Shown: positions 1 through 10,674 of the stretch, piece after piece
How positions within the stretch are numbered: position 1 is the stretch's first letter
How the letters are laid out: every line of letters starts with the position of its first letter
From: Eutreptiella sp. 'Long Island Sound 2002'
Taxonomy: Eukaryota; Euglenozoa; Euglenophyceae; Eutreptiales; Eutreptiaceae
Direction: 5' to 3'
NCBI GenBank assembly: GCA_964036045.1
Contig: OZ038397.1
Coordinates: 23,895,342 to 23,959,341, forward strand
DNA: 64,000 nt
Translations under genes and position numbers: made by a program
Notes under the pieces: generated by a model
What the model was told of the DNA's origin: nothing
Seen by the model: the letters and a program-made list of their open reading frames with translations, nothing else
The model's database searches: none

Positions 1-507
1 GATGAGGTACCCGGACACCATCATCAAGCCCCTCACGGCGGCAGCAAACCAGCCGCTCGGCTCGGGGCAGTCCGGGTGCTCCGTGGACGACCCCAGGACC
101 GCTGCTGCACCCGAGGGCAGCATTGTTGCGAGGCCCGACCAGAGGAACTCCCGGTCCCACAGAGGTGGGGGCAGCTTGAACTGGGCCCATTGCACGGTGT
201 GCTTGGCGTCCACCCGCTGGATCACCTTCGCACTGCTGCACATGGGGTCCACGACTTGCATGCACTGCTGGAAGGTGGCGTCGTCGGTCATCCATTCAAA
301 CGTGGTCCGAAGCGGGGCCTTGATCGGCGTCGATCCCTTCACAATAATCGCAGGGTTGTCAGGGTCCTTCATCCACGAGATGACGATCCCGTCCTCTGTG
401 TGGGAGGACTCCGTCCACTTGTCACGATGCAGAAGTTCGAGGAACTCGGATATCCTCTTTTCGTCGGCGTCCGTGAGCAACTTTGTGGCATCCAAACACG
501 ATGCCAT
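1..507 (-). CDS. START-domain protein, partial (runs off left edge)
   Basis: Reading the minus strand from an ATG at 507 gives 169 open codons to the window edge, with no stop. The protein starts MASCLDATKLLTDADEKR. Its last third (WDREFLWSG, then a stretch ending in EHPDCPEP and GWFAAAVRG) resembles the StAR-related lipid-transfer (START) fold, in which a W-D-R-D/E-F strand is followed by an S-x-x-H-P-x-x-P motif. START domains bind sterols or phospholipids in a hydrophobic pocket, usually in the cytosol or at membranes. No intron is needed in the visible part. The C-terminal half of the domain is missing because the window ends. Codon choice is ordinary and GC-rich, unlike the repeats to the right. 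The reading frame is certain; the family call rests on motif memory. Confidence 0.7.
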   Translation of the reverse strand, partial: MASCLDATKLLTDADEKRISEFLELLHRDKWTESSHTEDGIVISWMKDPDNPAIIVKGSTPIKAPLRTTFEWMTDDATFQQCMQVVDPMCSSAKVIQRVDAKHTVQWAQFKLPPPLWDREFLWSGLATMLPSGAAAVLGSSTEHPDCPEPSGWFAAAVRGLMMVSGYLI

Positions 508-1203
508 TGGTGCAGCAACCAAAGAAACAGAAACTAAGAAAAGAACACACATACACACACACACACGCATACGCATGCGCGCGTGGAAATAAAGACCCCC
601 AGAGAACCCACAAAGCACTGTGCTGAGGAAACGCAGGACCACAACAAGCTGCAGTACGGGGTGAGTGGCTGAGTGTCGGATATCTTGTCAGTACCCCAAG
701 TCGGGAGATGTGCAACAAAGATAAATTAACAGACATGAGACACAGGGTGAATCCTTGCACTACACACTACTTTTGGAACATACTTCCCCAAAAAGCCTTC
801 AAATCGCCCCCCTTCCAAATGCCCACAAAAGCAGCTTCCAAGAAACCCGCCTTACAAGACTAAGACCAGGTGTCCCAGTAGTTTCCAGTCCCAAGGCACA
901 AGCATGAAGAAGCCCATGTATGCACCCAATTGTTCATGTGCTGCTCTCACACCCACATTGCTTGTAGCTTTGCGTCCCAATATCGATGGCTTGTGCCACA
1001 ACATGCAAGAACATGAAAGGAATGCATGAAGGCAGCACGCGCCATGGAGTGCAGTGGAGGCGCACAGTCTCTTGGAGATGATATTTGCGTTCCTTTTGTG
1101 CACTCAAAAGCACACAAGTTGTGAGGAGTACCTAGCTACCTCCCTATGTCACCGTTGCAGCGGGATCCATGCGTGGACGTGGACGTGCTATCCGCAGCTA
1201 CCT
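508..1203. other. Upstream region of the START gene, no gene seen
   Basis: This stretch holds the presumed 5' flank of the minus-strand START gene. A CA-rich microsatellite grading into GCATGCGCGCG lies at about 546-586. No convincing coding sequence or RNA gene was seen. Confidence 0.4.
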
Positions 1204-2519
1204 TCAGTGTGGAAAAGCTGCCGTAGAGTTGTAGAAAGCATCCCTAAAGTGCGACCTACAAAATGGATAGCCAACAACAAAGGGATGGGCAGAGTCAGTT
1301 AGCATCATCAGGTTCTTGTCCGGTGATTCCATCGCCATCCCTTGCAAGAACTTCTTTGCTTCATGCACCATCATGTTTTTGACCACCTCAGACACCGTGG
1401 TCTCCTTGTTCTCAATCTTTTCCAATGTTCTCTTGAGGCTTTTCCTCGTTTCCCCGCACCTTTCTTCCAAGCCTTCCCTATGCGCCCTTTGGAATGCGTC
1501 TTCCGTGTGCCCAATTGCTCCTGGCCCCTTCCCTATGCTCCCCTCCCGTCGTTCCCTCGTTGAACCCTTTTGGACACAAAAATTCCAAGCCCCAAACCCC
1601 TCCCTGAGGCTTGACCTCCTCCAAAACGACACGTGCCCTCTTCGTTGTCGTGGAAAACTCTCCAAGGGCCATACCATCCCTTCAGACATGGATTCACTTG
1701 TTCTCAATACCCTACTCACCAGGTCTTCATCCCCCCACCGCTTGTTCCATCTCTTCTTTAACCGTGCTTGGTGTCCATTATAGGCTACTCCCGCGCACGC
1801 TTTGCCCGTCGGCTTGTGATACATCATGTATGCTTCCGCTACTCCCTCCTCTTCCCATTAGCATCCGATGTTCTTGTCCACTTGTCTTCCATTTTCATTG
1901 TTCTTCCTTTATTTGTTACCACAATTGACGCAATTTTTGCGTTTTGGGGCCTTCTTGCCAAACTTTGCGGCAATCCTCCATGTGCTGCCGCCATGTCCAT
2001 CTCACCTCTCTTTCTACCGTTATGCGTTGTAGTGGCACCTTCTCTTTGTACCACGGATAGTGCATCCTCCCTTCCCTTCCCCTACTTCTCCTTTGCTTTG
2101 TGTGTTCCGTTCCTTGGTACCCCCGGTGTTGAATCCTCTTACGCATTCCTCTTCAGCTCCTTAGTCCTATTTGTTCCTTGTACTTCCCCCCCCTTCCCTT
2201 TACCTTTTTCCCCCTTGCCCTTACTGTTCCCTTTTCTCCTTCCCAACCCCAGTGTTTTGCTCTCCAAGCCACCTCTCCTATCATCCTCTTTGTCCACCCA
2301 ACCAGGATCCTCCGTTCCTCCCCCTCCGTGGCCTCCCTTGCCTCTTCCTCCTTTTGCAGCCCTCATGTGTAGTGCACCCCAATAGTTGGTCACTTTCTCT
2401 TTTGCGTTTGGCCGCCGTGTTCCCTTTCTTTTGTTGTTGTTGTTGTTGTGGGGGGGGTAACCAAGGCAGTTCTTGGAAACATGGGCGACTCCAACATGTG
2501 ATACATTGGATCCACGCAA
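1204..2519 (-). other. Possible decayed coding region, unassigned
   Basis: The minus strand has overlapping open stretches, the longest at 1204-1827 (207 codons). It contains a charged, helix-prone segment around KSLKRTLEKIENKETTVSEV. The upstream frames (1916-2519) are Gly/Lys/Arg-rich low-complexity sequence, and the plus strand is strongly pyrimidine-rich over 2160-2360. The frames do not join cleanly and no family is recognised. It may be a decayed gene or mobile-element accessory ORF, or only compositional bias. Confidence 0.2.
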
Positions 2520-4952
2520 TGCGGGGCACGTGGCAAAGACCCAGACTTCACATGCGTAAACCAGAGAGCTCTCTAGTGTGGTAAGTGACCGTCAAGAGGC
2601 AAATCTAGAAGTAGTCGCAGTAAGTGTGCATCTATGCTGATGGGAGGAGGTCCTAGGTCGTGTGTTCTTGGTGCAGTAGTGGCTGGTGGCGACAAACGAA
2701 CCACACTAAAGCCGTCGCCGCAGAACCACAAGGGGCGGAGAATCATCCTTGGAATGGTTGCCACAAGTCGTGTAGAGTAACTATCCCAAGTTTGCGGTGC
2801 AGTTCCCGTCTGGGGTAGTGTCCGGTGGCGGTCGTGTGCCCAGCATTCTGGCCCTAGTCCGGCATTGGCGCTTGGGGTGAGGTGGTTCTGTGCTGTGCTC
2901 TGAGTGTTCGGACGCCCAACGCTGGCACATCACGGAAAAGAGTTCTATCCGCCGCCGGTGCTGTTGGTGGTGCCGGGCAGTGGAGGCCGCCCTTAATGCC
3001 GCCTGGCGTAGGAGGCAGTCTAGCAGCCGTGGCGTGGCCCTACCCCACTCCCTTCCACTGCACTGGGGGCCATCACTGTTTTAATGCCAGACTGCACACT
3101 TGCACACTTGAGGTAACAAGGGCTCTTTTCAGCATCCCAGCCCCACAGGCACGAACAAGCAGCAGGTGTTCTTTTGTTGAATTTGGGGCTCATAACTCGG
3201 CACTGCTCAGTGCACTGCGGGTAACATCATGCAGCCGAGAAATCAATTTGAGCTCAACACGTCCGCAGACTTTCTGAGCTGTCCCACTGCGATCTGTTTT
3301 TTGCTCCGATGCCACAAGGGTATCAGGCATGTCACAAGGGCAAACCAGCACGCATTGGCAGTAGCCACAGAAAATTGTACAATCCATGTTCTGTAACTTC
3401 GGGTGTGGGTGAGGCTCGTCCACACATGTGGAAGCACATGGCAAGCACTGAACATTGGGGATTTTCAAACTGTATCACCACACGCTGCCTGAGCCGTCGC
3501 ACTGCAATGCTGACCACTGAGTGAAGGATCCGCGGGGAAAGTGGGGTAGGCACTGCCCGGGCATCGCAGACGCCATTGCAAAGTCCTTTGACAAGGTTTG
3601 CAGCCCCCATCTCCGCCTGGAAAGAACACTCGCGTGCCGTGGACTCTCTTGTAACCCCGTGAACAGCCTGGGCAAGGGCATAGATCACAGCAACGCGGGC
3701 CATCAAAGGGAAACCACACCAGACACCACAAGTGCAGCCCCAGCAGATCATCAGCAACCCGCACATTGAATGCGCAGCTGGCAATCGAAAACCGTGCAAC
3801 TGCATACCGAAAACCACCACAGGTACCTCCAATCGAAACAGCGTCTGCTGCCCTGCCCTCTCACTTGACCGACTGTGGAGCCAGCGCATCGATGGGAGAG
3901 GGTTACGAAGTTGTGAAATTGTGCGGAGGTCAAAGGGGGAACCGCTAACCACTGCGAGAAGGATTATAACTCTGGTGAGAGTGAGGGGCTTCAATTGTGG
4001 GTGCAGATAGACCAAATGTCTCTGCGCACAGACAGTTTCAGAAGTTGGTCTGTGACGGTCGGTGATAATGGGGCAGCGCTTTACCGCTGCGCCCTCATTC
4101 CCTGTGCATAAGACCCACAGGCAGTTCATGGGAGGTTTGCGCCCCATTGCGATTTCATTCGCATCAAAATCAGCGGAAATGGGCTGCAGTCAAGCAGCAT
4201 GTTGTGATGAGCAGAACCGACTCTTCACATGCATGACCCACCCCCACCTTCCCAATACAAGCAGCTCACAAACACATCATATTACATTCTCGACCACAAA
4301 AATCAAATTGTGGTCAGTAAAGGGACGGTCAGACAGAGCCGCCGTGCTCAGACTTCCTTCGGGAAGGGGGGGCATTAGCAAGGGGGGCCATGTGTTTTCT
4401 TTCGAGAGGGTGGGGGGGGGGGGGGGGCATTGGCATGGGGGGTCCATTGGCAAGGGGGGGGGGGGTGGTAGAAGTGTTAGAGGTGAGTGCCTTCTCGAGA
4501 GTCCTCCAGCGTTCCCTTATAAAGTATGTGGCATATTGCCATGGTTCTGAGGTCCCTGAGGTGGGTGGGTGGGGGGGTCATTTAGGGCCCTGGCCGGCCG
4601 TAGCTGACCCACCCACCCACATCAGAAAACGTTCCTCAGGGAAAAGAATGAGATTTACAAAGTGGCCCGAAGTTGGAGACTGATTTTAGGTATACAAACT
4701 AAGCACTAAGCAACTAAGCAATGGCCTGGTTGCGCGGCTGGATTGGATCTCGCTGGCTGGCATCACCCTATTTCCTGGTTGGCCCCCTCCTGATTGGATT
4801 CATCCCCTTCCCACCCCCCAACCCCATCTGTGCAAGTATGCCCCGAATTCCCGGGAACAAGCACACTGCAACGAGCGTGCTGCACGGACCCCGCATTCAG
4901 ACAAGGGTAGCACATGCAGGCCCGTCCTCGTCAGCCGGAACCAAAACCCGTC
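2520..4952. other. Gene-poor stretch with poly-G tracts
   Basis: No supported gene was seen. Long G homopolymers lie at 4412-4427 (16 G) and 4454-4465 (12 G), inside a GGGGCATTGG-like simple repeat at about 4365-4470. The remaining open frames are short and compositionally random. Confidence 0.4.
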
Positions 4953-5552
4953 TTATTGCTCGACCGCGACCACAAAGACCACCGCATAGTCCTGTTTGTT
5001 GCAGCCCTCAACTGCCGGCATGGGCCCCCCCGGCGTCACCGGGAAGTCGGAAGAGCGTGCGTTCGCGGGCGACCCTGCCGTAGCGGCCGCCGGCGTGTAG
5101 CGCGCCGAGCGGCAGGGCAAGTGTGTGACGTCGTACAGCGTCCCACGGTCCAGCGCCCAGCCGCCCCTTGCGTCGACCGTGAGGACCGTGGTCACCTCCC
5201 GGTCCCCCGTCACCATGTAGCGGCCGGGGGGGAGGGGAAACTCGGGTTTCTCCATGATCAGCCCGTGCTCCTCAAGCCACCAGTCTTTGGGGTCGAATTG
5301 CCAGCGGCCGCGCGGTGCGATGCCGCCGTTGGCCTCCAACTGACGGAAGTCGCGCAGTTGCACACCACGCGGCCCAGGGTCAACCCGCCAGATGCCCCAC
5401 TCCTTTGCACCGGTCCCCCGCGATGCGCGTGGGTCGCCAAGCGCTGCAATAAATTGTGTCTGCACCCGCCGGAACTGGGACATGGCTGCGGTTTGGAGCG
5501 TCAGCAGCAGTTGGACAAGTAGCAGCAGCAGAAATGAGAAATTCCACCGCAT
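4953..5552 (-). CDS. Conserved secreted protein of unknown function
   Basis: The minus-strand frame encodes about 199 residues from the ATG at 5552. That start is preferred over the upstream in-frame start because it places a classic signal peptide first: MRWNFSFLLLLL, then a hydrophobic run ending near Ala-Met. The mature part has conserved-looking blocks: GDPRASRGTGAKEWGIWR, DPGPRGVQLRDF, WQFDPKDWWLEEHGLIME, GRYMVTGDREVTTVLTV, LYDVTHLPCRSARYTP, and near the end MPAVEGCNKQDYAVVFV. From memory this pattern occurs in uncharacterised secreted proteins of plants, algae and some bacteria, but no function is known to me. Two Cys (in LPCRS and VEGC) could pair. It is a single uninterrupted exon of typical length, probably a real host gene. 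Confidence 0.75.
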   Translation of the reverse strand: MRWNFSFLLLLLVQLLLTLQTAAMSQFRRVQTQFIAALGDPRASRGTGAKEWGIWRVDPGPRGVQLRDFRQLEANGGIAPRGRWQFDPKDWWLEEHGLIMEKPEFPLPPGRYMVTGDREVTTVLTVDARGGWALDRGTLYDVTHLPCRSARYTPAAATAGSPANARSSDFPVTPGGPMPAVEGCNKQDYAVVFVVAVEQ

Positions 5553-5658
5553 TCTGCAGAAATGGGCAATAGAACCGACAGGCCCGCGAGACAAAAACGG
5601 GACACAGAGGCACTGTTGCAGTAACCCTCCACCCCCTTGTACAAGCTACGCAAAAAGC

Positions 5659-5967
5659 CCAAATTAATACGGTCCCTACGCCTATTGTAGCTTGGACAAG
5701 GCTGTAGACACCCAGGTTCAAAAAGAGAAGATTGCATGTTGAGCTGGTGCAAGAAAGGGGGATATGGTGCACAAATATCCCCAAAATCAGAGCTATGTGG
5801 GTTCAATTAGGCAAACACTCACAACAAATGTGTCCATGATTCTATGTAGGTTGCAAATTCGTCACCAAACCCATATGTTATGTGGCTGCACTACATTTGG
5901 TACCGAATTAAAATTAGGTCCCAAATTAATACGGTCCCTACCCTACTGCAGCTTGGACAAGGGCGTA
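5659..5967. repeat. Direct repeat pair (5659-5707 and 5921-5967)
   Basis: The motif CCAAATTAATACGGTCCCTA followed by a CTTGGACAAGG-containing tail occurs twice in the same orientation, about 260 bp apart, with a few mismatches. Origin unknown. Confidence 0.7.
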
Positions 5968-6315
5968 GCTATTGCAAGGGCCGGGGGACGGGCAGATCAC
6001 TTGGATTTGGTCGGTACAAAGGAATTCCAATGTGCCTTTGACCGTGAGGAGGCGTTTCTGCACAAAGTGTGCACGGTACACACTTCCCAAATTAAAATCA
6101 AAGAAATCTAAGGAATTCCAGAGATTCTGTGATATTTCCTGTACATCCATGAACTAGTGCACCCCCAAGCGTGGGTCAAGAACCCCACATTGGACCTAGC
6201 ACCCTCTCCCCCTGGATTGGGAATCGCGGACTTGGCACTTCTGGGCATGCGGGCTAGGCATGAGCCAGTCGCTTTTGAGGCATATGCAGGAGGCCAGGGG
6301 GTGGCAGGTCGCAGG

Positions 6316-6619
6316 CAGGTCAACAAAGCGCTCCACACATGCACGTCCTGGTATGCATATGCAGCAATCTTCGGCAGTTCCATCATACTCCATTCCGGAC
6401 CATAGAGTCAGCAGAGCGTGATATGTACAAACTGACAAACTGCCGCCTGTTACTCTGTCATTTAGCCGTGTTTTGTCGGCAAAACACGCCTCTCTCGCCT
6501 ACATACTACTGTACAGCAGATGATCTCGGTTCTCTGGACAGGGCCATACGCAGGTCACAAAGCGCTCCACACATGCACGTCCTGGTATGCATATGCAGCA
6601 ATGTCCGGCAGTTCCATCA
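6316..6619. repeat. Direct repeat pair (6316-6385 and 6551-6619)
   Basis: About 70 bp beginning CAGGTC(A)ACAAAGCGCTCC and ending CGGCAGTTCCATCA is repeated in direct orientation with only a few differences. It looks like a local duplication. Confidence 0.75.
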
Positions 6620-7059
6620 CAATCGGCCGGAGCCACAGAACTGCTATGCTACACATCGTTATGCTTGTGGTTTCAGTTTGCTCTGGTGAGCCGTGTTTTG
6701 TCGACACCTAGGGGGTCTACATAGTACAGTACAGGTAGGGCGCACCACTGGACTATGAACATCAGAGTAACCTTGCCTGTGGCTGATCCCAGTTGATCAA
6801 GTCGCTGCTGTGTTGTGCGTCCTGTAGTGGAAGAGTGTGGGTACCGGGGATGAGGTGTGGGCAGTCAGTACACATCTCTCTGGACGTGGGGGGGGGGGGG
6901 CAACGTGCACACGGACAACTGAACAACACTGCAAGAGGGAGCATCAACTTTGGGTGCCAAAGAGTCTCAGACTCCTTACTACTTTAGAACGAGTATTTAG
7001 TACGAAAAGGGGCACACAGCGCACGCACTACGTTCACACAGCATGCAACACCCCCCCCC

Positions 7060-7910
7060 CCCGCCCCAGCACCGGAACATGTTCCGGAAGCACCGGAACA
7101 TGTTCCGGAAGTACCAGAGCATGTTCCGGAAGCACCGGAACATGTTTTGGCACCACCGCAACATACTCCGGTGGTTCCGGAACATGTTCCGGAGGGACTG
7201 GAACATGTTCCGGTGCTTCGGGAACATGTTCCGGTGCTTCCGAAACATGTTCCGGTGGTTCCGGAACATGTTGCGGTGGTGCCGGAACATGCCTCGGTGC
7301 TTCCGGAACATGCTCCGGTGCTTCGGGAACATGTTCCTGTGCTTCCGGAACATGTTCCGGTGGATCCGGAACATGTTTCGGTGGTTCCGGAACATGTCCC
7401 GGTGCTGCCGGAACATGTTCCGGTGGGTCCAGAACATGTTCCGATGCTTCCGGGGCATATTCCGGTACTTCCGGAACATGTTCCGGGGGTGCCGGAACAG
7501 GTTCTGGTGCTGCCGGAATATGTTCCGGTGCTTCCGGAACATGTTCCGGTGGTGCCGGGACATGTTCCGGTGGTGCCGGGAAATGTTTCGGTGGTTCCGG
7601 AACATGTTCCGGTGCTTCTGGAACATGTTCCGGTGGTGCCGGAACATGTTCCGGTCGTTCCGGAACATTTTCATGTTCCGGTGGTGCCGGAACATGTTCC
7701 GGTCGTTCCGGAACATTTTCCGGTGGTTCCGGAACATGTTCCGGTGGTGCCGGAACATGTCCCGGTGGTTACGGAACATGTCCCGGTGCTGCCGGAACAT
7801 TTTCGGGTGGTTCCGGAACATGTTATGGTGGTTCTGGAACATGTTCCGGTGCTTCCGGAACATGTTCCGGTGGTGCCGGGACATGTTCCGGTGGTTTCGG
7901 AACATGTTCT
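7060..7910. repeat. 21-bp satellite, first block (reverse then forward)
   Basis: Tandem 21-bp units consist of the 12-bp palindrome GGAACATGTTCC plus a 9-bp spacer GGTGSTKCC. Spacers read as the reverse complement (GGAAGCACC) over about 7060-7163 and forward from about 7163 to 7910. The array starts right after a C-run and ends at a non-repeat insert. Confidence 0.95.
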
Positions 7911-8430
7911 GGCATAGAGACGGATACTTGGCTAACCGGGTACCCCCGCTCACAGGATCCGGCTCCGCACAAAACTGTTCAAAGGGACGAACCCAGTCAC
8001 TGTGCAGTGGACCATGCCACAAGTACTTGTACATACACAACAAACGAAGGGCATTCCCAACATACAGCAGGTTAGGCACACTTGATCTCTTTCGGATGGC
8101 GCCCAAGCGAAGCGCGGTGTTGGAACTCATAGGAAGGTTGAAGATCTGTGTGGCTGGTGTGCCCTAGTTGGGGTGCAGCGGCATGTGCCCCGGTGGTGGC
8201 ACCCTGGACTCCAGCACCGCTGGTCCCAGGTTCGAACCCCACTGTCCGGGCTGCCGCGGAGCGGCGGCTCGGGCAAAGGCAAGCAACGGGTGGGGTGGCA
8301 GGCTCCCATCGTGCGAGGGCGGTGGCGGGGCGCACTGCTGCAGGTGGCTGGGCCCATTTTTTCTTTCTTGTCCTATGTGGCCTTGCACCAGGTTTCAGAT
8401 TCCGCCCGCCAGGGGCTCACCGTTGTGTGG
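7911..8430. other. Non-satellite insert inside the satellite
   Basis: About 520 bp of unique sequence separates two parts of the 21-bp array, with satellite half-units abutting both sides (GTTCTGGCA on the left, CCAGAACATG on the right). It contains the tRNA-like element listed next. No protein gene was recognised. Confidence 0.6.
8161..8362 (+). repeat. Possible tRNA-derived SINE-like element
   Basis: A perfect pol III B-box-like sequence, GGTTCGAACCC, lies at 8229-8239. About 45 bp upstream is a D-arm-like hairpin, GTGCC at 8185-8189 pairing with GGCAC at 8198-8202. A T6 tract at 8357-8362 could end pol III transcription. The T-stem does not pair well and no acceptor stem closes, so this is not a functional tRNA. 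A degenerate tRNA-headed SINE is possible. Confidence 0.3.
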
Positions 8431-10674
8431 CTAGTTCCAGAACATGTTCCGGTGCTTCCGGAACATGTTGGGGTGGTGCCGGAACATGTTCCGGTGCTTC
8501 CGCAACGTGTTGCGGTGCTGCCGGAACATGTTCCGGTGGTTCCGGAACATGTTCGAGTGCTTCCGGAACATGTCCCGGTGCTTCTGGAACATGTCCCGGT
8601 GCTGCCGAAACATGTTGCGCTGGTGGCGGAACATGTTCCGGTGGTGCCGGAACATGTTCCGGTGGTGCCCGAACATGTTCCGGTGTTTCCGGAACATGTT
8701 CCGGTGGTTCCGGAACATGTTCCGGTGGTTCCGGAACATGTCCCGGTGCTTCCGGAACATGTCCCGGTGCTGCCGGAACATGTTCCGGTGGTTCCGGAAC
8801 AGATTACGGTACTTCCGGAACATGTTTCGGTGGTACCGGAACATGTTCCGGTGGTTCAGGACATGTCCCGGTGGTGCCGGATCATGTTCCGGTGCTTCCG
8901 GAACATGTTCCGGTGGTGCCGGAACATGATCTCTTCCGGAACATGTTGCGGTGCTTCCGGAACATGTTGCGGTGCTTCCAGAACATGCTCCGGTGGTGCC
9001 GGAACATGCTCCGGTGGTGCCGGAACATGTTGCGGTGGTGCCGGAACATGTTCCCGAGGTTGCGGAACATTTTCCGGTGGTTCCGAAACATGTTCCGGTG
9101 GTGCCGGAATATGTTCCGGTGGTTACGGAACATGTTCAGGTGCTTCCAGAACATGTCCCGGTGCTGCCGGAACATTTTCGGGTGGTTCCGGAACATGTTA
9201 CGGTGGTTCCAGAACATATTCCGGTGGTTCCGGAAGTTGTTCGAGTGCTTCCGGAACATGTCCCGGTGCTTCTGGAATATGTCCCGGTGCTGCCGGAACA
9301 TGTTGCGGTGGTTCCGAAATATGTTCCGGTGCTGCCGGAACATGTTCCGGTGCTTCCGGAACATGTTGCGGTGGTGCCCGAACATGTTCCGGTGCTGCCA
9401 GAACATGTTCGGGTGGTTCCGAATATTGTTCGAGTGCTTCCGGAACATGTCCCGGTGCTTCTGGAACATGTCCCGGTGCTGCCGGAACATGTTGCGGTGG
9501 TTCCAAAATATGTTCCGGTGCTGCCGGAACATGTTCCGCTGGTGCCGGAAAATGTTCCGGTGGTGCCGGAACATGTTCCGGTGGTTCCGGAATTTGTTCG
9601 AGTGCTTCCGGAACATGTCCCGGTGCTTCTGGAACATGTCCCGGTGCTGTCGGAACATGTTGCGGTGGTTCCGAAACATGTTCCGGTGCTGCCGGAACAT
9701 GTTCCGGTGCTTCCGGAACATGTTCCGGTGATTCTGGAACATGTCCCGATGCTGCCGGCCGGAACATGTTCCGGTGGTGCCGGAACATGCTTCGGTGGTG
9801 CCGGAACATGTTCCGGTGGTTCCGGAACATGTTTCGGTGGTTCCGGAACGGGTTCCGGTGCTTCCGGAACGTGTCCCGGTGCTACCGGCACATGTTCCGG
9901 TGGTTCCAGAACATGTTCCGGTGCTTCCAGAACATATTCCGGTACTTCCGGAACATGTTCCGGTGCTTCCGGAACATGTTCCGGTGGTGCCGGAACATGT
10001 TCCGGTGCTTCTCGAACATGTTCCGGGGGTGCCGGAACATGTTCCGGTGCTTCCGGAACATGATCCGGTGCTTCCGGAACATGTTCCGGTGATTCCGGAA
10101 CATGTCTCGATGCTGCCGGCCGGAACATGTTCGGGTGGCGCCGGAACATGTCCCGGTGGTTCCGGAACAGATTACGGTACTTCCGGAACATGTTCCGGTG
10201 GTGCCGGAAGATGTTCCGGTGCTTCCGGAACATGTTCCGGTGGTGCCGGAACATGTTCTCCTCCGGAACATGTTCCGGTGCTTCCGGAACATGTTGCGGT
10301 GGTGCCGGAACATGTTCCGGTGCTTCCGGAACATGTTACGGTGGTGCCGGAACATGTTGGGCTTGTGGCGGAACATGTTCCGGTGGTGCCCGAACATGTT
10401 CCGGTGGTTTCGAACATGTTCCGGTGCTTCCGCAACATGTTCCGGTGGTGCCGGAACATGTTCCCGTGCTGACGGAACACGTACTGGTGGTGCCTGAACA
10501 TGTTCCGGTGGTGCCGGAACACGTTCCGGTGCTTCCGGAAGATGTTCCGGTGGTGCCGGAACATCTTCCGGTGCTTCCGGAACATCTTCCGGTGCTTCGG
10601 GAACATGTTCCGGTGCTTCCGGTACATGTTCCGGTAGTGCCAGAACATGTTCCGGTGGTGCCGGAACATGTTCC
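8431..10674 (+). repeat. 21-bp satellite, forward block
   Basis: Units read GGAACATGTTCC plus GGTGSTKCC on the plus strand. Variants include CCGGAACAGATTACGGTACT, which marks a higher-order repeat seen again near 10160, 13525, 14195, 17010, 18100, 18440 and 19235. The unit is 21 bp, so all six frames stay open and give heptapeptide repeats such as MFRCFRN, EHVPVLP and GTCSGAS. These are treated as a by-product, not genes. Confidence 0.95.

Larger units (their letters stand above)
5553..7059. other. Intergenic, two dispersed direct-repeat pairs
   Basis: No coding region is supported here. The stretch contains the two direct-repeat pairs listed separately and a G-run at about 6889-6900, just before the satellite begins. 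Confidence 0.4.

Noticed and set aside
8161-8240. A functional tRNA gene
   Set aside because: No acceptor stem closes and the T-stem does not pair; only a B-box-like motif and a D-arm-like hairpin are present.
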